A stretch of DNA of 64,000 nucleotides, taken from the NCBI GenBank assembly GCA_021781655.1, contig JAJXWJ010000010.1:1-64000 (forward strand), read 5' to 3'. Position numbers and translations under genes: made by a program. The notes under the pieces were generated by a model. The model made no database searches. It was not told where the DNA came from and saw nothing but the letters and a program-made list of their open reading frames with translations. Shown here piece by piece: positions 36,529-43,576 of this stretch. Source of the DNA: Bacillota bacterium. GTDB taxonomy: Bacteria; Bacillota; Clostridia; Clostridiales; Clostridiaceae. Position 1 is the first letter of the stretch; each line of letters begins with the position of its first letter.

Positions 36529-37887
36529 TTATAGAAGGTTCTTTTCTTTCATTTCATTAAGAGGCATAATATAATATGCTTGTAAATGATCATATTCAAA
36601 ATCTATTGAGAATTTTTGGGGTAATTTATCATATATACGCCAACATTGAGGATCTGCTTTTTCCATATATTCACCGAAATATGAGAATGCTAATCCTTGA
36701 CATCCGCCCTTACACATATCTTTTAAATTGCAGCTTGTACAATCATCTATTGTATTAGTTTTCATTTTATTTAGTAATTTTGAATCTAATAGTATTTCAA
36801 AGAAGTTTTCATATCTTATGTTACCTATCTTTACAGGAAATCTTCTACAAGGTAATACAGTACCATCACTTAGTATAGTTAATGTATTGTCACCTACAGG
36901 ACAAGTACTTCCATAAGAGGAATCAATCAACCTAAATAAGTCTCTTTCTGTGTTTACATAAGCATCTGGATACTTATTACTTTCTAATATTATTTCTTCT
37001 AATGTCTTTTTTAATTCGTCAGGTTCTAACATATTTACACTACTCGATACTCCATTACCTATAGGAACTAATCTACTAAATGTAGTCCTATTTATTTTTA
37101 AATCAGATGCTAACTTTACAAAATCATTTGCAAGTTTATAGTTTTCTTTCATAAGAACATAATGAGTACTTGTCCAAATACCTACATTCTGAAGATTTTT
37201 AATTCCACAAATTGCCTTTTGAAAATTACCAGTACCTCTTATATAATCATGTGTTTCTTGATCAGGTCCATCTAAGCTTATTTGAACTCCAGATACACCT
37301 AGTTTCTTTAGTTTATAAGCAATTTCTTCACTTACAAGAGTGCCATTAGTTAAAATAAAAATTCTAGAACTAGAATCTTTATTTTTAATATAGCTTATTA
37401 TATCAAAAATATCATGTCTAAACAGAGGCTCTCCACCTGTAAATGTTATTTCTGGTATCATATCCCACTTTCTTATTAAATCGAAATATTTATCAATAAT
37501 GTTCGTCACTTCATAAAAATCCAACTCAGTTTTATTATTATATTCCTCTTGATAGCAATGCTTACATCTTAAATTACACTGTTGATTTATATGCCATTGT
37601 ATATGAAAGGTTTTTTTTGGATATGTATTATCTGTAACTATTAGTACACTATTATTAATTAATTGATCAATATAATCCTTTACTTCATCCTCATTAATAT
37701 CATTAAAATTTTCAAGAGTTTTTCTTATTATCTCATTCTCATCAGAATCAGTCTCACATATTTTCAGTACGAATAATCCTATATAATTTATTGAAAATAT
37801 ATCACCTGTTTTCTTATTTACTAGAGTATAATAGTCTTTTTTTTTATCTGCAACACATGTAAAATAATCTTTATAAAAGTTTAACAT
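36529..37887 (-). CDS. Radical SAM/SPASM peptide maturase with N-terminal PqqD-like domain
   Basis: 452 residues. Residues 1-90 (TLVNKKTGDIFSINYIGLFV) look like a PqqD/RRE leader-recognition domain. The radical SAM cluster motif is CNLRCKHC at about 105-112 within QWHINQQCNLRCKHCYQEE. The C-terminal SPASM domain has STCPVGDNTL, VLPCRRFP, CTSCNLKDMCKGGC and a final DPQC, enough Cys for auxiliary Fe-S clusters. Such enzymes install thioether, C-C or epimerised residues in peptides. Position inside the operon between the SagB-type dehydrogenase and exporter genes implies it acts on the 47-residue precursor. It starts after AGGAGGGAGTAATAAAA. The modification type cannot be told from sequence. 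Confidence 0.88.
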   Translation of the reverse strand: MLNFYKDYFTCVADKKKDYYTLVNKKTGDIFSINYIGLFVLKICETDSDENEIIRKTLENFNDINEDEVKDYIDQLINNSVLIVTDNTYPKKTFHIQWHINQQCNLRCKHCYQEEYNNKTELDFYEVTNIIDKYFDLIRKWDMIPEITFTGGEPLFRHDIFDIISYIKNKDSSSRIFILTNGTLVSEEIAYKLKKLGVSGVQISLDGPDQETHDYIRGTGNFQKAICGIKNLQNVGIWTSTHYVLMKENYKLANDFVKLASDLKINRTTFSRLVPIGNGVSSSVNMLEPDELKKTLEEIILESNKYPDAYVNTERDLFRLIDSSYGSTCPVGDNTLTILSDGTVLPCRRFPVKIGNIRYENFFEILLDSKLLNKMKTNTIDDCTSCNLKDMCKGGCQGLAFSYFGEYMEKADPQCWRIYDKLPQKFSIDFEYDHLQAYYIMPLNEMKEKNLL

Positions 37888-37902
37888 TTTTATTACTCCC
37901 TC

Positions 37903-38619
37903 CTATTTTTTCCCGAATGCCATTGCATATAATGTTGTCTCTTTATTAGTAATGGCTAATAATTCATCCATTTTATCATCTAAAAATCCTCCAATAGAAA
38001 CACAACCGATATTTAATGCCGAACTAACTAGATATAAGTTTTCTGAAATATGACCAGCATCTATAAGTATATACCTATAACCACGTTCTCCGTATTTTTC
38101 TATAGTTCTTTCAAAGAAACCTGTAAATAAAATTACAAAAGAACAATTTTTAATAAATTCTTGATTTAAACAATTTTGTAAAACTACCTCACTAAATTTT
38201 CCGTTTCTAATTTTATACAATTTTCTATCCTCTTGATTTATATGATATATACCATTGTCAATAAAATCATTTTTAAACACTACTAAATATAATTCAATTG
38301 GATATCTTTTACCTGCAGATGGATAGGCTCTTTTATTATATGAATTAGTATTAAATAATGAATAAAAAAGTAAATTTGATAATTCATTAAAGTCAATAAT
38401 TTTATGTCTATTAAACTCTCTAGTAGACCTTCTATTATATATAGCTTCTATTATATTAGCTGAACTATTTATTTTAGTAGGCTTTATTTTTATTGCATTA
38501 TTGTAAGCATATAATTTGAAATTAATATTCAAATTATATGCTTTTTCTTTCCAATGTATATTAGCAAATAATTTAGTGTTCTCATGAAAAGTCTCATGAA
38601 TATTTATATCATCAAACAT
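37903..38619 (-). CDS. SagB-type FMN-dependent azoline dehydrogenase
   Basis: 238 residues, nitroreductase fold. Characteristic stretches are IYNRRSTREF (FMN phosphate site), AYPSAGKRYPIELYLVVF and HISENLYLVSSALNIGCVSI. In TOMM pathways this enzyme oxidises thiazolines and oxazolines to thiazoles and oxazoles. The conserved catalytic Lys-Tyr pair of BcerB-type enzymes could correspond to K and Y within AGKRYPIELY, though that is only a guess. It lies 12 bases after the YcaO gene and starts after AGAGGAGGCATTTC. Confidence 0.88.
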   Translation of the reverse strand: MFDDINIHETFHENTKLFANIHWKEKAYNLNINFKLYAYNNAIKIKPTKINSSANIIEAIYNRRSTREFNRHKIIDFNELSNLLFYSLFNTNSYNKRAYPSAGKRYPIELYLVVFKNDFIDNGIYHINQEDRKLYKIRNGKFSEVVLQNCLNQEFIKNCSFVILFTGFFERTIEKYGERGYRYILIDAGHISENLYLVSSALNIGCVSIGGFLDDKMDELLAITNKETTLYAMAFGKK

Positions 38620-38631
38620 GAAATGCCTCCT

Positions 38632-39927
38632 CTAAGAAAAAGGATTTTTATTTAAATTTAGTGATTCTTTAATATCAAATTTCTTTATTACATTTGCTAT
38701 TCTAGTGCATTTAGTGCCTATATCACTACTCGGTAAATAATATAGATCAGGTGAAATGACTTTGACGACTCTTAATCCTATCTCTTTTATATCTTCACTT
38801 GTTAAATCTACATAATATAAATTAATTCCTATGTTTTTCATATAAGTTTGTATATCAGCTATATTTTCACTCAAACATAAGTTATAATCTATATTTTTGC
38901 TAATTGTATAATCATCCTCTAAAAATGACATGATATGTCTTTCATTATTTTTTCCATAATATAAACAGTGATCTTCTATATTTTTTATCAAGGATTTAGT
39001 TTTGGGAATATTAATTTCATCTTTGTATCTATCTGCAAGTGATATAAATCCTCCAAGTGTTTCTCCTAATAATCTATACAGTGTATCTATAACATTAATT
39101 CCAGATTTTATTCCTATGTATCTTATTGGTATATCTTTATTATCAAAAGCTTTATTTTTTAATATAATACAATATGTAGGAATTCCTATATCGAGTGTTA
39201 TATCTCTTATTATGATATTTATTCCATAAGATTCTATATAATCAATAATTTTATTCAATTCGCTATTATTAAATGATTTTATATCTATCCGTGGTGTTTT
39301 TATTTTGTTTAGCCATATTAGTCCAAATGTATCTCTTTCAATAAGTTCGCAAATTCCATTATAAATTGCCATATCAAGGGTTTCACCACATGCCATACCT
39401 GTTGTGATTTGATCTCTTATTAACTCATTTTTGTATTTATATGGTATGTATATCAAACTAGCTGGTATATATACTTCCGTGCTATTGCGTAAACACTTGC
39501 CTTTAATCCAATGTATTTTTGTATCATTTGAAATCACACCATAATTCAACGATTCACCTTTTTTATATTGTAAAAAATCATTTAAGTTTATTGCTTTAAA
39601 ACCTAATTTTGTAACTTCAGAATAACTTTTAAATATACCTACTTCTTCTTGTATACTAGAACAATATCGTTCTAATGCTTCTCCAATTGCCGAAATAATT
39701 GATTTATTCCTATCAAAATTATATCCATATCCATAACTATACGATTTACTAATAATGTGATTTTCATAATTAATAAGTTCTTTTCTTACTGCTATTGTTC
39801 TATAAATATTAGGCAAACCATTTTCAAAAGGAACTTCTATTATATCTTGAATAATTCCATATTTGTTATCAACAATTTTACCTATATTTTTGAGAATAAT
39901 TGATTCATTTTTATTATCTAAAAGTAT
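38632..39927 (-). CDS. YcaO-domain protein (azoline-forming cyclodehydratase or thioamidase type)
   Basis: 394 residues from the first canonical start (TTG 39816), about 431 if the open frame upstream is used. YcaO ATP-site motifs are clear: SAIGEALERYCSS and NGICELIERDTFGLIW. Two points are odd. First, no ATG, GTG or TTG exists between the in-frame TGA (39934-39936) and 39816, yet that stretch encodes GIIQDIIEVPFENGLPNIYR, which matches YcaO N-termini, and AAGGAG lies 9 bases before an ATA at 39927. I therefore give the end as 39927. Second, the C-terminus (SLNLNKNPFS) lacks the PxPxP of most azoline-forming YcaO proteins. With the E1-like partner encoded upstream, heterocyclisation of Cys, Ser or Thr in the precursor is the likely role. 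Confidence 0.85.
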   Translation of the reverse strand: MLLDNKNESIILKNIGKIVDNKYGIIQDIIEVPFENGLPNIYRTIAVRKELINYENHIISKSYSYGYGYNFDRNKSIISAIGEALERYCSSIQEEVGIFKSYSEVTKLGFKAINLNDFLQYKKGESLNYGVISNDTKIHWIKGKCLRNSTEVYIPASLIYIPYKYKNELIRDQITTGMACGETLDMAIYNGICELIERDTFGLIWLNKIKTPRIDIKSFNNSELNKIIDYIESYGINIIIRDITLDIGIPTYCIILKNKAFDNKDIPIRYIGIKSGINVIDTLYRLLGETLGGFISLADRYKDEINIPKTKSLIKNIEDHCLYYGKNNERHIMSFLEDDYTISKNIDYNLCLSENIADIQTYMKNIGINLYYVDLTSEDIKEIGLRVVKVISPDLYYLPSSDIGTKCTRIANVIKKFDIKESLNLNKNPFS

Positions 39928-39953
39928 TTTTACTCACTCCTTAAATTGAAATT

Positions 39954-40802
39954 CTAATATAATTTGTTTGCCCTACTACATATACAATTTGGAACTTTTA
40001 ATATTGTATGTTTTTCTATATCTAAATTTTTCAGATTCAATATTATTTCTTGTCCTATGCAATTTGAATTATTACTAAAATAATTGACAATTTCATTAAT
40101 ACACAGATTTGAGGACAAGTCAAAAACACTACTATTTATAGTTATACTTCCAATAAACTTTTCATATATTTTTTCAAAAACATTTACGTATTCATGATAT
40201 GCTTCAATCGATTCTAAATTAGATATTTTTCTAGTTTGGTAACATTCATAACAACAAGAATTGTAAGGTATAAATGTAGGTCCTATTTTTATTGAATTAT
40301 TATTTATAATACACTTCATCCATGAGATATTTTTACTTAAAAATATCTCATTTAATTTTCTATAAATATGTATAGGTTCGTAGATTGTAATCACAAAAGC
40401 CAAATCTACGGTATTTTCTAATTCTTTAATTTTGTCTATTTCCTCTAATAAAAAAAATATCGGAGTTATTATTCTCAATTTTTTTAACTTTTCTAATATC
40501 AAAGTTCTTAATTTCAAATCACACACTATTAAAAATGTCTTTTGAAAAATAGAATTATTTTCAACACTATTAATTAATAGTCCCTTATCTAAAAAATCAT
40601 CTGCATACTCATATAAATCATTTTTATTTACATTAACTTTATGTAGTATATTTTCATCTACATCTTCACTATACTCTTCTATACACTTTAGTATTTTTAA
40701 AGTGTCTTCGTTTAATAAATATAATTCTTCATCAGACTTAATATAAACATAATTTTCATCTAATTTAATTATTGAATTATAATTGCATTTTAAGTTTTTC
40801 AA
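39954..40802 (-). CDS. ThiF/E1-like TOMM leader-binding cyclodehydratase partner
   Basis: 282 residues from a TTG at 40802 after AAAGGTGATTTTATA. The N-terminal 90 residues look like a RiPP recognition element. The middle has a degenerate Rossmann-like region (TFLIVCDLKLRTLILEKLKK). The C-terminal IKIGPTFIPYNSCCYECYQ, with a final VPNCICSR, gives the CxxC/CxC zinc site typical of bacteriocin biosynthesis cyclodehydratase domain proteins. It would bind the precursor leader and stimulate the YcaO enzyme. First modification gene after the precursor and hairpin. It lacks an obvious adenylation P-loop, as expected for this class. Confidence 0.8.
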   Translation of the reverse strand: MKNLKCNYNSIIKLDENYVYIKSDEELYLLNEDTLKILKCIEEYSEDVDENILHKVNVNKNDLYEYADDFLDKGLLINSVENNSIFQKTFLIVCDLKLRTLILEKLKKLRIITPIFFLLEEIDKIKELENTVDLAFVITIYEPIHIYRKLNEIFLSKNISWMKCIINNNSIKIGPTFIPYNSCCYECYQTRKISNLESIEAYHEYVNVFEKIYEKFIGSITINSSVFDLSSNLCINEIVNYFSNNSNCIGQEIILNLKNLDIEKHTILKVPNCICSRANKLY

Positions 40803-40836
40803 TATAAAATCACCTTTACAATAAAATTATAGTTAT

Positions 40837-40869
40837 TTTCGCTAAGAGATTAATAATCTCTTAGCGAAA
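40837..40869 (-). terminator. Perfect hairpin between precursor and modification genes
   Basis: 16-bp perfect stem TTTCGCTAAGAGATTA (40837-40852) with its complement (40854-40869) and a single-base centre. On the minus strand it follows the precursor stop by about 16 bases and is followed by AAAATAACT, not a U-run. It is more likely a leaky stop or an mRNA stabiliser that favours precursor over enzymes than a full terminator. Confidence 0.75.
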
Positions 40870-40885
40870 GTCAATTTCTACTATG

Positions 40886-41029
40886 CTAGCTTGGTCCCCC
40901 ACATCCACAACAAGTACAAGATACCATTCTCCCTGATTTTACATTATCTATTTTTATAGGTTTTAATAATATCTTTTTGTTAACATCTTCTCTGCTTTTG
41001 TTAACATTTTTTTTGTTATCTTTTATCAT
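40886..41029 (-). CDS. RiPP precursor peptide, Cys-rich core
   Basis: 47 residues from the ATG at 41029, which sits 7 bases after GGGGGTG; the open frame extends upstream without a ribosome site. A charged, Lys/Asn-rich leader (MIKDNKKNVNKSREDVNKK, then ILLKPIKIDNVKSGRM) precedes the core VSCTCCGCGGPS. The core has S, C, T, C, C and C as potential azole, thioether or other modification sites, and a GGPS end. It lies at the head of an operon encoding E1-like, YcaO, SagB-type and radical SAM enzymes. The core is far shorter than streptolysin S-like cores. The cleavage site is not evident; G-R-M before V is one guess. Confidence 0.85.
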   Translation of the reverse strand: MIKDNKKNVNKSREDVNKKILLKPIKIDNVKSGRMVSCTCCGCGGPS

Positions 41030-41092
41030 TTTAACACCCCCTTTTTTTAATAAATTACATATATGTTGTAAGTTGTCATTACAACAATATTG

Positions 41093-41161
41093 TGACATTG
41101 TTTTACAATATATGAAATAATGTCATACTATTGTTATACACTAATATTCTATATATGTCAA
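41093..41161 (-). promoter_or_regulatory. RiPP operon promoter with inverted repeat near the start
   Basis: On the minus strand: -35 TTGACA (41156-41161), 17-bp spacer, -10 TATAAC (41133-41138). Just downstream, TGACATT and AATGTCA form an inverted repeat spanning 41093-41125, suitably placed for a repressor. The 5' leader to the ATG at 41029 would be about 97 bases. No regulator gene is in the cluster. The rest of 41162-41374 has only the hairpin noted at 41311. Confidence 0.65.
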
Positions 41162-41310
41162 TATATTTACAATTTGTAATATTTAATTCTTATTATACAT
41201 CAATTTGTTAAAATACTATTTTTTATTATTTGCTAGTTATATTTTTATTCTTACGATAATTAAAAAATATGAAATCAACACAATTGTAATTTTATCGAAC
41301 ACGATAATAA

Positions 41311-41356
41311 AGCGTAAAACCCTGATACATAAGGCTTTGCGCTTTTTTTATTTTTA
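41311..41356 (+). terminator. Terminator-like hairpin, best oriented on the plus strand
   Basis: AAAGCGTAAAACC (41311-41323) pairs imperfectly with GGCTTTGCGCTTT (41335-41347), then TTTTATTTTT. It lies just past the stop of the minus-strand binding-protein remnant, yet its U-run is on the plus strand. Confidence 0.6.
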
Positions 41357-41374
41357 AAAGTAAAATTGCAAAAA

Positions 41375-41940
41375 TTAATTCAATATAATTAATTCAACAA
41401 TATGTTGAATTTCTGTGAATTCTGTTATCTGCTTTACATTGTTTTTATCTACTTTTTCAAAAGGTATCCAAATATATTTACCATCTTCAGTGATGTTTTT
41501 AAAGTCCTTCAAATCATCGCCAGAGGCTAGCTCTACTACCTTTACAAGCATTTTAGCTTTGTTTTTAGCCGATTGATATACCGTGAATTTCATATCACCA
41601 CTTAAGATAGCTTTACATCCATCATCTATAGCATCAACTCCGATAATAGGAAATTTAGTCAGATCTATTTGATTTTCCTTGAAAGCATCTATACTTCCAA
41701 GAGCCATTTCATCATTGTTGCACATTAAAGCATCAAATTTTTTGCCTGTAGCTAAAAATATGTTTATCATTCCTTTTGCAGACTATTTATCCCAGTTTGC
41801 ATTATCTTCAAACACATAATTAACATTGATTCCTTTTTCTTTAAACCTATCTTTTATTGAATCAGTTCGTAATTTTGTGGATGGATGATCTTCAGCTCCT
41901 TCAAGCAATACTATATTCAAATCTTTTTTACAATTAACTT
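41375..41940 (-). pseudogene. Sugar-binding protein (MglB-like) remnant
   Basis: Only the C-terminal part of a periplasmic-binding-protein fold survives: CKKDLNIVLLEGAEDHPST, then YVFEDNANWDK, an in-frame TAG, then SAKGMINIFLATGKKFDALM, CNNDEMALGSIDAFKEN and IIGVDAIDDGCKAILSGDMK. These match galactose/ribose-type binding proteins. The N-terminus and signal peptide are missing, and the 5' end abuts the stop of a chemoreceptor remnant, so a deletion has joined the two. No ABC transporter genes remain beside it. Confidence 0.8.
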
Positions 41941-42709
41941 TTATATTTTAAACATTTTCACTTGATTTTTAAGTAATTTAGCTGTTCCTAATAATTTTTC
42001 TACATCGCTAGCTAAACTTTCACTATTTTCAGTTACGTTCTTTGATTGAGTTACCAAAGACTGTGATGTAACAAGGATTTCTTGTGCACTGGCTGCTTAC
42101 TCTTCTGATATAGCTGCAACCATAGTTGCCACATCATTCAGACTAAATACTTTTTCATTCATATTTTTAATTAAACTATTAGTCATATTTATTTTTTCAA
42201 ATATAATATCAAAGGTTTTTAAATCATTGCTCACTAAATTGCTGCTTTCATTTATATTATTTATACTATAATCTGCCTTTTCAACAGTATTCGAAACAAG
42301 CCTATTTATTTCCTTAATATGAGAAGAAATATCACTAGCAGATTTAGATCTAGTTTGGGATAACTTTTTAATTTCATTTGCTACCATAGCAAAACTTTGT
42401 CCATCCTTATCTACTCTTGTAGCTTCAATAGATGCATTTAATGAAAGCAAATTAGTTTGTTCAGCTATGTTTCTGATAACGTCGATTATTTCATCGATTT
42501 TAACAGAAGACTCTCCAACAAGCCTTATAGCTTCTCCTAGAGAATACTATATAGCATCTTATATCCTCCATGGACTCAAACTCTAGTTTAGAGGATACTT
42601 GTATCTTTTTAGAAATCTCAATAACTTGAAAAGCTTGACTATTCATTTTACTTGAAGCTATATCGATGTTATTTATAGTGTCCCTCATAACTTTTATAAA
42701 TTCTCTCAC
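41941..42709 (-). pseudogene. Methyl-accepting chemotaxis protein, C-terminal remnant
   Basis: The signalling hairpin region is recognisable: IDVIRNIAEQTNLLSLNASI, then EATRVDK, VANEIKKLSQTRSKSASDIS and a C-terminal NQVKMFKI. It contains a frameshift near 42545 and an in-frame stop (TAA) near 42098 in ISEE-stop-AASAQEI. The sensor and membrane domains are absent. A non-functional relic, possibly once the receptor for the sugar bound by the adjacent binding protein. Confidence 0.85.
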
Positions 42710-42796
42710 CTTTATAATGTAAGAGGACTATTAACCTAATTTCTAGTTAATAGTCCTTTATTTTAAATTGATAGCAGCTTATTAAAGGTTCTACTC

Positions 42797-43410
42797 CTAA
42801 TTGATAATTTCAGGCAAATCTTCTCCGTATTGTCCAATGTATTCATTATGTTCAACTAGCTTGTTATTCATTAATTGGATAAGATGTGCTCATCTATTTC
42901 CAAGCTGAGGCAAGTCTTCTACAACATCTTTTACAATATTGAAACTGTCTAATTTATTTTGAACTCTCATATCGAAACTAGTAGTTATAGTTCCTTCTTC
43001 TTGATAACCGTGAACATGTAAGTTTCTGTTTTCACGATGATATGTTAATTGATTAATAAAATGAGCAAATCCATAGAAGGCAAAAATTATTGGCTTATCA
43101 GTTGTAAATAAAGCATTGTATTTTTTGTCCACAATATGTCCTAATAAACCTGGATCTTGATATGTTTATCCATTATTATCCTATTGCCATACCTCATAAA
43201 CAAAATTTTGTTTTGGAATTGTTCCCCAATGTCCAACTACTTTTGATTTTAAATGTTCTGGCTTTACAGGTTCTCTTAGCAAAGAATTGTCTAATAAGTA
43301 TAGCTGACCTACTGACATAAAATTTGCTGCACGCCAATAAGCAACGACTTTTTTTTAATAATCTGGGGTAATATCTCCTTCATTAAATCTTTTCCCATTA
43401 TACTTGTCAT
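42797..43410 (-). pseudogene. xfp: Xylulose-5-phosphate/fructose-6-phosphate phosphoketolase remnant
   Basis: The N-terminal piece DKYNGKRFNEGDITPDY, then a stop, then [20 protein letters not shown], ends at [13 protein letters not shown]. It is followed within about 40 bases by the C-terminal piece GHIVDKKYNALFTTDKPII, then LHVHGYQEEGTITTSFDMRV and YIGQYGEDLPEIIN. Roughly 600 codons of the middle are gone. Further damage: a one-base loss directly after the ATG (43408-43410), a TAA in place of a sense codon, and a TGA in GNR-stop-AHLIQ. The good ribosome site TTAGGAGGAATATT and two AraR-like boxes upstream remain. The enzyme would have split xylulose-5-phosphate to acetyl phosphate and glyceraldehyde-3-phosphate. 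Confidence 0.9.
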
Positions 43411-43446
43411 AATATTCCTCCTAATTTATAATAATTTAAATTTAAT

Positions 43447-43492
43447 ATTTATACGTACATAATTTACATTTTTTATATTTATAAGCACTAAT
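43447..43492 (-). promoter_or_regulatory. Two AraR-like boxes upstream of the xfp remnant
   Basis: ATTTATACGTACATAA at 43447-43462 and ATTTATAAGCACTAAT at 43477-43492. The second differs from the araD box ATTTATACGTACTAAT at two positions. They show the dead gene belonged to the arabinose regulon. Confidence 0.75.
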
Positions 43493-43508
43493 TTTTAAAC
43501 AATATTTT

Positions 43509-43546
43509 GACAGCTATGCATTATAAGCTTAAAATTCATAGCTGCC
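43509..43546 (-). terminator. Probable araA terminator hairpin
   Basis: GACAGCTATG (43509-43518) and CATAGCTGCC (43537-43546) pair at nine of ten positions plus a G-T. On the minus strand it follows the araA stop by 30 bases; the trailing sequence is AAAATATTGTTT, so the U-run is weak. Confidence 0.5.
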
Positions 43547-43576
43547 ATAATCTAATATTCTAAAAGAGTAATTGTA

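Noticed and set aside
40886-41029. SCIFF/ranthipeptide or plain sactipeptide precursor
   Set aside because: The core is much shorter than SCIFF and the operon contains YcaO, E1-like and SagB-type enzymes, which those families lack. A pure thioether peptide is therefore unlikely.
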